Part shown: positions 33,613 to 44,036 of the stretch, piece after piece
Layout of the letters: the number at the start of each line of letters is the position of its first letter
Numbering within the stretch: position 1 is the stretch's first letter
DNA from: Perkinsus chesapeaki
Lineage: Eukaryota > Perkinsozoa > Perkinsida > Perkinsidae
Direction of reading: 5' to 3'
DNA: 64,000 nt
Assembly (NCBI GenBank): GCA_013115145.1
Contig: JAAPAO010000035.1
Location: 51,624 to 115,623, forward strand
The notes under the pieces: generated by a model
Seen by the model: only the letters and a program-made list of their open reading frames with translations
What the model was told of the DNA's origin: nothing
The model's database searches: none
Position numbers and translations under genes: made by a program

Positions 33613-34405
33613 ATGCTTCACCGTTCAATTATCGGCGCTCTACTCGCCGTGGCAGCCTTTGCCGTAAGATTGCTAGGTTGCTGTTGTTCTCTCAGCGACT
33701 TGTTGCTTTTAGAGGAGAGCGGAGATTCAGACCTGCAGTGGCTGACGTTTGAACAAGATACGCGGGGTCCGCACGTAAGCAGGTTCGGTGTCTCCCGCGG
33801 GCTCTATTTCTCGGGAAAGGGAAACAGTCCACGCTGGGCACATTTGCCTCCCCTTTCCCTTCTCTATATCTTATCGATATCTCGTACCGATGCCCTATCT
33901 ATCCCCGTAACTATATCGTACATCGCCGATCTATAACTCTTTACTAGATCCCCGCCAGCAGAGTAGGGCGTTTCACCTCCATGGTCTCGCCGATCCGAAG
34001 CCCTGAACATGCTTCTGGGGAGTTAATAGACTGGGTTTGGCAGATTCGTGAAGTCCCCGGGTCACGTAGATCAATACGAAGACGTGACCGTTAATTTTAT
34101 CCCGGGCAGGCCACCGGAGCTTGTCATTTTTGATGACGATGACCATGAGGTGGAAAGAGTAGGTTAACCGTCACGGCAGGTTCAGATGCATCGAACCATT
34201 GCAGGTGGATCTGTCGCATTTTGTTAACGAGGCAGATGTGGACAAGGTGCACGAGATAGTGCAGTCGAAGGGCTTCAAGAAGAAGAAGGGTGCCTCTACG
34301 GAGGAGGGTAAGTAACGCAATTGGTGTTAGCAGCTAGTGTCTGTCCCTTCAGATGAAGAGGGCCCCTTCGCCGAGTCAGCCCCGGTGACAGAAAACGAGC
34401 TATAG
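33613..34405 (+). CDS. Selenoprotein M with in-frame TGA (Sec), ER-resident
   Basis: Thioredoxin-fold redox protein of the ER lumen (SelM/Sep15 family). Exons by phase: 33613-33663, 33713-33774, 34044-34158, 34205-34307, 34353-34405; 127 residues plus stop, near the usual ~145. Exon 1 is exactly a signal peptide (MLHRSIIGALLAVAAFA). Exon 2 encodes RRAEIQT-C-S-G-U-RLNKIRGVR; the U is a TGA at 33743-33745, placed exactly where SelM has Sec in C-G-G-U-Q-L-N-R-L. Reading goes on in frame as FVKSPGHVDQYEDVTVNF, PGRPPELVIFDDDD and VDLSHFVNEADVDKV, the SelM strands and helix. The C-terminus is ENEL, a KDEL-like ER-retention signal. TGA serves as an ordinary stop in other genes here (for example ATM1), so the code is not altered. 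A SECIS candidate lies 36 nt past the stop. Confidence 0.88.
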
Positions 34406-34440
34406 GCCCAGGGTCACTGCGGGGAGTGTTGGTGGGACGA

Positions 34441-34486
34441 ATGAATCCTACCCTATTAATTCTGATGAATGTGGGTTATGGATGAT
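34441..34486 (+). promoter_or_regulatory. Candidate SECIS element in the SelM 3' UTR
   Basis: ATGA at 34441-34444 is followed by ATCCTACCC (34445-34453), which pairs imperfectly with GGGTTATGGAT (34473-34483). The apical loop carries unpaired AA at 34458-34459, 13 nt after ATGA, and the 3' side continues with TGAT, giving the GA of the non-Watson-Crick quartet. This is the standard eukaryotic SECIS layout (AUGA / AA / UGAU) in the right place, 36 nt after the stop codon. Found by eye, not by a folding program. Confidence 0.7.
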
Positions 34487-34734
34487 ATGTTTCCACTTTC
34501 ACTGTACCGCCGCTGCTGACGCTGATAAGCCAGCCGTTTTTTTAAGTCACTGTGTTGTGTTGCTTAGTTGAATGAGAGGTTATCAGATGGCAGCAGCCGG
34601 TTGGCCTATCTGTAAATGGTAGTGAAGAGCTCGCTGTCTAAGATCAACTCTATGGGCATTTTGCCCATGATGCTTATAACGGGAATGGGTGGCAGTTACG
34701 TGTAGTAAAGGGGAGACGACGAGCCTCGGTAGAG

Positions 34735-35163
34735 TAATAAAGCCTCGGCATAGTAATAAAGCCTCTGTATAGTAATAAAGCCTCTGTATAGTAATAAAGC
34801 CTCTGTATAGTAATAAAGCCTCTNNNNNNNNNNNNNNNNNNNNNNNNNNNNNNNNNNNNNNNNNNNNNNNNNNNNNNNNNNNNNNNNNNNNNNNNNNNNN
34901 NNNNNNNNNNNNNNNNNNNNGTATAGTAATAAAGCCTCTGTATAGTAATAAAGCCTCTGTATAGTAATAAAGCCTCTGTATAGTAATAAAGCCTCTGTAT
35001 AGTAATAAAGCCTCTGTATAGTAATAAAGCCTCTGTATAGTAATAAAGCCTCTGTATAGTAATAAAGCCTCTGTATAGTAATAAAGCCTCGGTATAGTAA
35101 TAAAGCCTCTGTATAGTAATAAAGCCTCGGTATAGTAATAAAGCCTCGGTATAGTAATAAAGC
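34735..35163. repeat. 19-bp minisatellite with assembly gap
   Basis: Tandem copies of AGTAATAAAGCCTCTGTAT (19 bp), with outer copies carrying CGG in place of CTG. 97 N bases (34824-34920) interrupt it, so the true copy number is unknown. As 19 is not a multiple of 3, every frame cycles and stays open on the minus strand, which makes a spurious 180-codon frame. It lies between the selenoprotein M 3' UTR and the cyclophilin start. Confidence 0.95.
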
Positions 35164-35305
35164 TTCACGCTCTGTTGTGTCTGTAGGATGTATAAAAGAA
35201 GGGAGTATCTGAACACATTAGATAAGCGTCATCACACTCGTGAGATAACAGACAAGTAGGACCTCCTTTACGGAAGCGTACAGCAGTGCAGTCGTCAGAT
35301 GTTAC

Positions 35306-36337
35306 ATGGACATTGGCATCGGCAATAAGTATGCAGGAAGGATCATCTTCGGTCTTTACTCCAAACGAGTGCCGATGACTTGCGAGAATTTCGTGCAGCT
35401 ATGCGAGGGTTACAAAGTTGGGGAAGGGGAGACAGAGCGGTTGATAGGATACAAGTAGCTTTATACAAGGCGCTGCACTGATATTCTCGGCACAGGAATA
35501 CGCTATTTTATAAAGTCCAGCCTGGTCTGGCAATCTTCGGAGGTGACACTGTGACGGGCTCTGGTCAGTCCCGAGGCATGAGCATCTATGGCCGGAAGTA
35601 TCCGGACGAGAACTACCACATGCGCTTCGTGCAAGACGGTAGGCTGGGTTGGTCCGCAATTCCGGACTGGTTCGTTATAGGGGATTTGGCGTCTATGGGA
35701 TGGGGACCAAACACTAATTCGTCTCACTTCATGATCACGCTGCTCCCGAGTCCTCCTCTGCATGGGCGCTATGTGGTCTTCGGTACAGTGTTGAGGGGAA
35801 TGAAGATCGTTCGAGGCATCGGTGACCAGGCGACGCGAACCGGTGAGTTGTGAGCTGATCGGCCGGTGAAAGGGGCGTATTTCAGGACAGCTTGTCGAGG
35901 AGTGCCGAGTGCTTCAGTGTGGGCTGTACAGAGATGAGTGTCCGCCACCTGTACCGCAGGAGTTTTTGGATACACACAAGCCGACGATGACTCAAATAGA
36001 CTGGGAACGGTATGATAGGGAGGTGCAGAGCAGGCTGAGCGACTATGAGAGAGGCGTCGAAGGAAAAGGAGGAGGAGGAGGAGGAGGGGAACATGAGCCA
36101 TCGTGGCGTGGCGAAGTGGCTGGATGAGTTTCTGTTAATATCTGAGAGCCTTTTGTTTTTTAACCCTACAGCATAGGCAGGCTTCACTTTAATGCTCACT
36201 CTAAGGCTCGCAAGGGGCCCATTGGTAGGCCGGACTTGGACCGTGCTGAACGGCTATGCTGGTATAGATTCATCACCGATGTCTGCCGCGCTACCGGTGT
36301 CTCTCCTCAGGCACCACCCTTCCTACTGCGGGCATGA
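35306..36337 (+). CDS. Cyclophilin-fold protein with altered active site
   Basis: Peptidyl-prolyl isomerase fold. Exons by phase: 35306-35454 (IIFGLYSKRVPMTCENFVQL), 35496-35638 (VQPGLAIFGGD, GRKYPDENYHMRF), 35681-35842 (MGWGPNTNSSHFMITL, GRYVVFGTVLRGMKIV), then 35886 onward (QLVEECRVLQCG and a tail DTHKPTMTQIDWERYDREVQ ending in a Gly run). The last exon may stop at 36127 (231 residues). Alternatively a phase-2 splice at 36102 joins 36172-36337 (IGRLHFNAHSKARKGP), for 278 residues; I cannot decide. Structural motifs are well kept, but several residues used for catalysis and cyclosporin binding differ: the HRxxPGF segment reads YKVQPGL, Gln63 is Phe, Phe113 is Met, Trp121 is Pro and His126 is Tyr (human CypA numbers). 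Probably a binding or scaffold protein. Confidence 0.8.
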
Positions 36338-36948
36338 TGATTGGAGAGCAACGGCGTTATTCGCATCATAATGTGGCGAACGGATGGTATAGCCCGACGA
36401 GACTGCTGGAATGGAGGAGACTGCAACTTTACGCACTCGCCGTTCATGTAGGAATGGTTCGGCGGCCGCGATGTGACTGTGGACTTTGCAGATAAAGCAA
36501 AAGCAGAATTTGAAGGACAGAAGGCGGCATGCTTACAGCGGAGCGACGCAAAGGTTTCTGTTGACGAGGTTCGGTTGGATGTTCCGACGGTAGGCGGGGA
36601 ATATACAACACTTGCAGTGTGGAGACTCAGGGCAAATTTGAACTGTGACCGGGCAAGGAAGCGGACGCGTCCGCAGCGGCTGATAGCGACGAGCTACCGT
36701 TTGCTGCATCGGAGGGACCATGTGTAGGGATGCCTTGTGGAGCCTTGGGAAGGGCTTTGGCCACTCAGGTGGATGAAGAAGCTGTGGCCCCATCACGTGT
36801 TCTTCGTACGAGATCCGCCCATAGACCACAATATCAATTTGAGGATGGAACGGCAGCTTCTGCCTGCCCATATTGCATAGTCATGACGTTGCTATGGAAT
36901 GACGGTTTCTGGAAGGGAGCATTGGACTTTGTGTTGCTTAGTGAGTGA
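36338..36948 (+). other. Coding-like sequence, gene not resolved
   Basis: One plus-strand frame reads RRDCWNGGDCNFTHSPFM, then meets TAG at about 36450, and continues in the same frame EWFGGRDVTVDFADKAKAEF ... VSVDEVRLDVPTVGGEYTTL. The content is protein-like on both sides of the stop. It could be a decayed gene, an exon pair with an unrecognised intron, or part of the cyclophilin 3' region. A second frame (36730-36948) is open but has no recognised motif. No family identified. Confidence 0.3.
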
Positions 36949-37019
36949 AGTGGATATTAGTGGGCCCTTCAGGGCCGATAAGGAAGCGTAGCGAGCCGAA
37001 CATCAGTTAATTAAGGGTG

Positions 37020-37454
37020 ATGCCGAGCGAATGCTCCCCAACTAGCAGCGAACTGTCTGATAACCACGGCAGGAAACGGAAGCGAAACTCTCCTGCAGAG
37101 ACCGAGTAAAACCGCCGGTGAGAGTGGAACGTTGATGGTTCTCTCAGTCGGTCCGACTTAAGTGGCTCTGATCTCCGGCGGAGCAGGCGATCGAGTATTC
37201 GACGACAACAACGAGTGCTTTATAGCGAGGCTTTGAACAAACAGGTGACTTGGCTCGAGGCTTGGATTGGTACGGATGGTTTTCAGTTGGCAATAGAGAG
37301 AGCGGTGGCTCCTGTCGTACGACATCCCGACGCAACACCGTGGGGTAGCCCAGATGATGATAACAGTGGGATTATGCTGCCCGAGAACGGCCGGAAAAAC
37401 GTTGCTCTCATGCGTTGTGTCTTCCTCGGCCCCAAAATACTGGCTAAAGATTAA
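37020..37454 (+). CDS. Small basic protein, unknown function
   Basis: Two exons, 37020-37105 and 37187-37454, joined in phase 2, give 117 residues. The N-terminus is polar and ends in a basic patch (HGRKRKRNSPAETERSSIRR) that looks like a nuclear-localisation signal. The rest reads YSEALNKQVTWLEAWIGTDG, then an acidic loop and a hydrophobic C-terminus (NVALMRCVFLGPKILAKD). No known domain. It sits 60 bp upstream of the ZNHIT1-like gene on the same strand. The intron keeps phase and has good splice sites, which supports a real gene. Confidence 0.5.
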
Positions 37455-37515
37455 GTTCTGTACCAACGGTGACATTATATAATGTAGAAGTAAATATCAA
37501 ACTGAACAAGACATC

Positions 37516-38329
37516 TTGCGTTTGCCAACGCATAACACTGAGCGGTCCACAGCATTCCCACCGATCTCCAAAGTGTTCGTCGAAGAGGCTACCTCCACAA
37601 CTCGCCGAAGCGATCGCTCGAGGCGTCTCGGTTCCGCCATGAAACGCGTGGACGACGAAACGCGGCATCAGGTGCTCTGCTGTGTTCCTTCGACGATTTT
37701 AGCTGACAGCCTCGCAGGTAGCCGAGGCCCGGCTGTTAGCTCTCGAGCGTGACCAAGCATCGGGGGCTGTTGATACCTTCGATGCTGCCGATGACGTCTG
37801 GGAGCCGAGTGATAGCAGCGATGATGATACTGTGGCAGCTAATTCTTACAAACGACGAAGATCTCGGAAGACAGACGCACCAGGTGAGCCTTCAACTCTG
37901 AGTAATTCGTTTTCATCAAACTTCCTTCTTACAACAGCCCACTAGTCTAGGACCGGGGCGGCTCCGTATTTGCGTTGGTTTCAGAGCAATCAGTTATTGG
38001 CACCAAGCGTGAACGTAAAACACTGGAGATGATACTGGTAGAGGACCGAGCAGAGACCGAGAAGACACGTAATTCACACCGCCGTTCAGCTGTTCAGACT
38101 GCGTGTCGTTTTAGCCAATCTCGTCAACACATTCGAAGGTTGCGAAGTCGGAGAGTCCCGGTACCCCTCGGTGAAGATCTGCAGTGTGTGCTTGTACTTG
38201 GCGAAGTACCAATGTGTCCGTTGCGGTATGCTTTACTGTTCCAAACGCTGTCACGATATTCACCGAGAAACAAAGTGTGTAAAATTCGCAGAGTGAGTCC
38301 ACGAATGTTGCGTTGCCTCTCAGTAAGTG
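37516..38329 (+). CDS. HIT-type zinc finger protein, ZNHIT1/VPS71-like
   Basis: Subunit of SWR1/SRCAP-type chromatin remodellers that deposit H2A.Z. Blocks in order: TRRSDRSRRLGSAMKRVDDE (to ~37671), an intron, then EARLLALERDQASG and an acidic DDVWEPSDSSDDD with basic YKRRRSRKT (~37717-37872). The C-terminal exon carries QLFRLRVVLANLVNTFEG and the HIT finger ICSVCLYLAKYQCVRCGMLY-CSKRC-x4-H-x4-C (to ~38291). A last tiny exon (after the acceptor near 38321) adds DK and a stop at about 38329. The C-terminal finger and preceding Arg/Lys-acidic region match ZNHIT1, where the finger ends the protein. The exact start codon is unresolved. Convergent with the kinesin gene, about 95 bp apart. Confidence 0.75.
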
Positions 38330-38424
38330 AGACCTCTTTCTCTACGAAGAACTGATTAACCCAACAAATGCAACGGAACAACAGCACAGCAACCATAGTG
38401 GCACAACTCATGGGATAAGATCGC

Positions 38425-41400
38425 CTATCCACCTGCTATAAGGTCCGGCGTAGCGGCCCCGCGTCCAACAGGCTTCATCGACCAAGTCCAGGACTCTCTC
38501 TTACACGAGCCTTCGACGACACGACGGCCTCGAGGTGGGTTGTCATTCCCCTGTGATGGAACAATCGGTTGCACCACCCTTACTTGACCGACACTTGTCG
38601 GGCCGCGTACGATGCGTTTGCCGACTGGCCGCCTAGGCGAGGGTGGGCGATTGAAAATGCCGCTCGTGTCAGGGCCGCCCAGAGCCGTGGCCATGCCGCG
38701 ACTGCTGCCTAGTACGGAGTTAGCATAACTGTCCGACAGACGCCTGGCCTTCCTGTCGCTCACCGGCGATTGGGCCCCGCTGTCCTCATTGGTGAAGATG
38801 TGTGATATGCGAACCCTTTGAGCGTTGGCCCAGGCCTCGGGCCCGCCAATAGGTGCTCGAAGACTTTGTACGATAAGAGAGTCATCGGGATTGATAACGT
38901 GAGACGCTCTCGAGCGTGTGGCGATACCGACAGCTTGCTCGCCCCGCACACGCGCCCCTCTGGGAGAGAGGCCCATGGCGGCCACCGTCGACGGTGCGGG
39001 CAGCGGGCCCAACAGCCTTCGCGAAGGTCTCAGGGGGGCACTGCGGCCTTCACCGATGTTCGCAAGATTCCTCACGGAAACCGTGGGCGACTTGACCTTC
39101 TTTCTAGCTTGTTCGAACTCGATTCGAGCGCTCTGGGGACTAATGTGTGCCTTGCCGGCGGCTCGAGGCTCGCCATTGTGGTGCCCAGGCAACGATAACT
39201 TTTTGAAAGGGGAACGGTTGCTCGGCTTTGCATCGGCAACTTTGACATCGGCGTCCTTGGAGGGTATGGTCACGGGCTCGCGATACCTGCACGGAACAAT
39301 CTAGAGGGGAAGGCGAAACTGTGTTACTTTGGAATGTCTGGTGATATTTCTATTGGAACGGCAGATGAGTAAGGCGCTGGCCTGAGGACTCCCAGGAGAC
39401 TGCTGCCCTGCATTTGCCTCGCGTAGATCTCTCTTGAGACGCTTCTTGGAGAAAGCATTCTTGAAATCTGCTGAAACGAACCCCGGTGACCGCATGTGGT
39501 AAACTCAAACCAGTGATCAATGACAACAAAGAGCACACTGTGCTGGTCAATTCATGTGGAATTCCAACTTCTCGCCGGCCAGCATTTTGCCCACTTGCAG
39601 CACCGGTACGCGAACTCCCCTGAAATCGGCGAGGTGCTCTCGAGTCCCGGATTGCCGAGACATTCCAGGGCTGTTGAGGAGAGCCTCGGCCCTGGCTTGG
39701 TCTTGGAGCCTCTCGATCTCGGCCTTAGCCAGCGCGGCCTCCTTCTTGGCTTCCCGCAACTGCTGCCGAAGTATCGTTATTTCGACTCGTTTGTTGGCCG
39801 AGAGCCGCTCCGACGTCTGCGAGGCTGTTTCGGAAATCGCAACAGGCGTCCCCGAGTCATCCGAGTTGTCAGCTGTGGTCTCGCTGGGGCTGCTGGAGCG
39901 CTCGTTCTGGAAGTCGATGGCGGATATCAGTTGGCTAACGTCGTTCCCCGGGTGTGGGCGACGGCCTCCCAGTTTCCGGCCAGAACCGTTGTGGCTGGCT
40001 GCGGCGGTCATCAGTCTTCGGCGGATTTTGCACACTGTACAAGGAGCGTCCTCGTCATGCGAAAGCTCCTCAAGGCTCTCAGTGCTGCCACTGCCGTCCA
40101 TTCTCGCCAGCAAGTGCTCAGCCGTGCCCACGAGGGCTGCTTGGCGACGTTTGAGATTGGATGCCGCTTGATGTAGTCGGAGCACTATAGCGTCAAGGTC
40201 CTTATTATTAGATACGTAATTGACGCCTTTATCAGGTGAGGAGCTCGCCTTCTCCTTGCTCGGGGAGGCCGACTTCAGCTCCTCTATCTGAGCTCGCAGC
40301 TTCTCTATGGTCTCCCGTTGCTTAGCAATCATACTGTGTTCCGCCGAAACATAGTGGACCATGGGCTTGGCCGAGGCCGTCACTGCCGATGCTCGTATCG
40401 CAAACCTCAAAGACGACACGGAGTGCTCGATGACCGATCTCTGAGCCCCTGGGTGCAGCGTGACCAGTATGGCTGATCTAGCCCCCGCCTGAGGCGACAG
40501 GAACGGGACAAGCAATTGTGTCAGTTTACTGTCCCTCCAAGGTACGTGAGACGGCTTCGCCACAGTGGCGAGCTTGTTAACGATTTCTCTGAGGAAGAAG
40601 AGGCTCTTATTGATGCTGCATGTCTCCAGTCTGTTGGTTATATCGTCAGCCCTCTCGCTGCCGGCCAAGTCCACTATGCACAGTGTGCCCACCCTCGTCA
40701 GCTCGTCTCCACTAGCCTTACTCTCGACCTTTATGAAACACAATGCGTGGCTTCGGCTGGATATCTCGTTGAACTGCGAGCTTGCCACGGCGCGCCGGCG
40801 GTCCTCAGCCCTTTCAAGTGCGGATATTATCTCAGTGCTGCTACGGACTATCTTTTCCTTCAGGCCTTCGACATAGAACTCTCCTCCCGGGCCCTCCATG
40901 TCCTCTCTTACAGCCAGATTCCGGCTCTCCGAAGAGAGCGGCCGCAGCAGGTCGTTAACCCTTTCATTGTAGACCTCCAAATACGACATTCGCACTAGAT
41001 ACTCCGACCCTGTGTCGGCTGCGTCACCGTCAATGCCGGCAAAAATATCCTGAGCTGCGTAGTGTGCGATGCCTTTAATCCTGTGTCCCTTGGCCCGACA
41101 CCCGAACATCGAGTAAGTCTTGCCAGAGCCAGTCTGACCATAGGCCAACAGGGCCCCATTCAGGCCATCCTTCACCGCGCCAACCGTGTCCTTGAACAGC
41201 TCCTCGTAAACTTCCCTGGTCGGCTCCGAGCTGAAAACACTGTCAACCGTCACTTCATATTTCTGGCCCTCCTCTCGAGGATGACTTCTCCGTTTTGCGG
41301 CGTCCGGTGAAAAACCGCCAGATGGTCGTCGAGTATCTCGGAGGGCGCCTCGCCACTCACCAAGCGGCAAGGCTATCGTGTTCCCCGAAATTTGCCAAGC

Positions 41401-41550
41401 AGCTCTTGTATGGCCTGAACCAGGAACATCTTCGGCGGCGGCGGCCTCCAGTGGCGGCTCACCTTGTGCTATTTCGTTATCAAGTAGAGGGCGCAGCCTG
41501 ACTGCCACTCGGATGCGGTTTCGTTCCTCACTTTTAGCCGTTGATCTCAT
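38425..41550 (-). CDS. N-terminal motor kinesin
   Basis: Plus-end-type microtubule motor. Three exons by phase: 39595-41550, 39328-39470, 38425-39286; 986 residues. The motor domain fills residues ~10-370: RIRVAVRLRPLLDNE, P-loop GQTGSGKTYSMFG, switch I NEISSRSHALCF, switch II DLAGSERAD, then INKSLFFLREIVNKL, VPWRDSKLTQLL and SSLRFAIRASAV at the neck. A predicted coiled coil follows (SMIAKQRETIEKLRAQIEEL), later another (VEITILRQQLREAKKEAALA), and a long basic Ser/Pro/Arg-rich tail. All nucleotide-binding motifs are intact. There is a long insertion between strand 1 and the conserved VDSVF segment. The motor at the N-terminus and short neck suggest a kinesin-7-like or orphan alveolate class; I cannot place it more firmly. 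The start lies 149 bp downstream of the TRF4-like stop. Confidence 0.92.
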
Positions 41551-41699
41551 CGTGGGTCTAGTGATTGAAATTACTGCTGCAAGGCATTATGGTTCAATTG
41601 ACCAACTCGACACTGTGATGTGGACAAAGGATGGTATTCAATGGTATTGGTGTAATAGACAGCAGGAGGTAAACCCACAATGTACTTCAACTAATCTGC

Positions 41700-43531
41700 T
41701 CACCACCGTGGTGGTAAAGGCTGGGCCACCGGTCTTCGGTATTGGGCCATATCGAACGCATTCCGCGCTGCTGGCCCAGAGCCCCTGATTGGTCCCGAGG
41801 CCTGCTGATCGTTCCAGCCCGGGGCCGGAGGTTGGTGCTGATATCGCCCATATGGCGCCGTACGGTGGGTAGGCTGATATCTGTGGTCCACAACCCGCTC
41901 ATAGCGTCCTGCTGGCTCCAATGGCCGTGGGACATGGGGTTGCTGACGCTGAGGCATGAGAGGGACTGCTCGAAGGGGATGTGCTGCTGCGCTCCCCTTG
42001 GGCCCTCGAGGTTGGTCCATGGCTGGCTCGTAGTGCTGTATGCTCTCGATGTGCTTGTCAATACTGCTAGCGGTGTCGCTGCGATCCAGCTCAACTTCAA
42101 CGGGCTTCGACATTGGCTTCTCTCCAGATATCTCCACGCCTTCTCGTCCCTCCCCATGGTACCGCTCAAAGACAGCCTCGACCTCTGCCGATCCATGGCC
42201 CATCACCAGTGGCTGAATCAGACTGTGCCCTCGCTTCTGGTCCCAATGGTGAACGCAGTCACAGAGGGTCATGGCGGCATGGAACAACGATGCACGGACC
42301 GTCCTCCACTGGAAGCATTTATTGCCGATGTCGGACGAAGGCTCGAGAGGGCTCTCCATGCAGATGATATCGTTTCCGTGATTCCTCTTGCTAATCACGT
42401 CAAATCTTCGCTCCGCTTTGTTGAATATTTTTCCGCCATTAGTGACCGAGAGGCCGTAGATATCGCAGCGGAAGTCCCTGCCCAGCCACTGAAGCATGTC
42501 CACCAACAGGTGGCCAAGGCTCTCGCCGCCAGTACTACTGTGAGTGTAGCCGTATGAGCTAGGATGCTGCTGAAGGAAGGATATCACCAGACAAGCGGCG
42601 AGGTAGCTTCCGACGCCACCAGTAAAGGTAAGGTTCAGCTTCCTGGTCGCCAAATAGGTTTTAAGGAAGATCATCAACGGTTTGAACGCCGGATACTTGT
42701 TAACACCCTCCCGCATGACAAACTTGGTGGTGTCCGAAGAATCAGGCTCCCCGGTGGAGTTGTCGTGGACGGAGACATCGACTTCGATGTGAGGCGGAAG
42801 GACGTCCACAAGTTTGACGATCGGCACCCGAGCCGTTTCCCGGAGCTCGAGCTCCTTGAGCTGACCCTGACTCAGTAGCTTATCCGACAGCGTTCGAATG
42901 GCCTCTACAGCTCCTATGGGGACGTTCTGCAGCGAAAGGTCGATGTCGCCGCATGGAAGGCTGAGGCCGGAGAGGAAGCTACCAAACACCTTAAGCTCGC
43001 ACTCGGGCCAGAGGTCCTTGCAAGCACCGTTGATTCTTGCTATGAACTCCTCCCGGGCCTTAACTTCGTGATCATTCAAGACGACCCATTTAGTGTAGTC
43101 AACTAGCTCCTCATGTAGCATAAGGTGCATAGGGAGCTGAGGGTCATACCCACCCTCGGGCCACCAAGGCGGAGCCTGGGACATCGCCGGGGCCGGCCGA
43201 GCATCGGCTACGATGGCCTTGAACGCCTCAGGTACGGCAGCCGAGGCCGTGGCGATGCTCATAAAGTTATCCCCCTCCTCCCCAACGGTATCCGCTTCAG
43301 CCTTTGCCTTCTCTTTCCGTGGCCGCCGTAGAAGGGCTCTCATAGATACGTTCTTGCCTGCCTGAAAGATCGACGATGTACGGCAGCGATCGCCTGAGGC
43401 CCGGCCCTTCCCCCCGCCGACCCTAGTACCCGCTCCTTGTTCATCTCCTCCTCCTCGGGCGTAATGAACTGCTCCACAAAAGCCTCATATGCATCATTAG
43501 TCTTGGATGAAGAAGCAACACTCTCGGCCAT
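41700..43531 (-). CDS. Non-canonical poly(A) polymerase, TRF4/PAPD5-PAPD7 type
   Basis: Nucleotidyltransferase that adds short oligo(A) or mixed tails to RNA for exosome decay (TRAMP-type) or stabilisation. Two exons, 43430-43531 and 41700-43361, with a 68-nt phase-0 intron; 587 residues. The catalytic core starts LHEELVDYTKWVV. Then FGSFLSGLSLPCGDIDLSL has the GS motif and the first two catalytic Asp, and HIEVDVSVHD holds the third. The central domain shows YPAFKPLMIFLKTYLATRKL, GGVGSYLAACLVISFLQ and GHLLVDMLQWLGRDF, followed by CMESPLEPSSDIGNKCF, the TRF4 nucleotide-recognition motif. The C-terminal ~170 residues are His/Pro/Arg/Gln-rich and low complexity, which may bind RNA. Full-length and intact. 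Divergent from the gene at 44037 across a 505-bp spacer. Confidence 0.93.
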
Positions 43532-44036
43532 GGTTGGGAGGACGATACGAGCGAGAAAGATGAAGATCGCAATCGTTGAGGAAACGTAAGTCTATACAAG
43601 ATCGCAAGATTGCCTGAATCCGAAATGCGAAAAGACGTGAAATCATATCGGCGGTTCATGAAGTCTACAGTGGAAGTTTAGCCTGTTTAAAATGCATCTT
43701 TGATACCTGCTTCAAGCAGGTAAACAGGCTGCTTGCACCAATGAGGTTTGGGAGACCCTACCGCGAAATGGGCTTGATAGAAAAATTCGGAGCTCCTATT
43801 TGGCGAAGTTGAACTTGAAGGATTCGAAATAGGTTAGTTGGATGACTTTCGGAACTCAAAATTACTTATAACGTACTATATTGAGGATATTCACAGGGAA
43901 AGAGTGGATACGTCTTTAAAAGGCAAAGTATCATTTTGACGCTCTTTCACATCTCCATACCGTGCACTTCACTTGTGTAAAACGCGTTACAACTAGGGAA
44001 CATATTCCCTACCCCTACGTACCAGTTTGTCCTTCA
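43532..44036. promoter_or_regulatory. Divergent promoter with nested inverted repeats
   Basis: 505-bp spacer between two divergent start codons. Outer arms GCCTGTTTA (43681-43689) and TAAACAGGC (43721-43729) enclose inner arms ACCTGCTT (43705-43712) and AAGCAGGT (43714-43721), which form a perfect 17-bp palindrome. A partial third copy (CAGGCTGCTTGC) follows. Possible cruciform or operator-like site for both genes; role inferred from position only. Confidence 0.5.

Noticed and set aside
34674-35216. 180-codon minus-strand open frame
   Set aside because: It is only the translation of the 19-bp minisatellite and the N gap; the period is not a multiple of three, so all frames stay open.
39547-40176. 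Plus-strand frames of over 200 codons opposite the kinesin
   Set aside because: GC-rich antisense shadow of the kinesin coding region, with no motif of its own.
41742-42557. 271-codon plus-strand frame
   Set aside because: Antisense shadow of the TRF4-type polymerase, whose catalytic motifs are unmistakable on the other strand.
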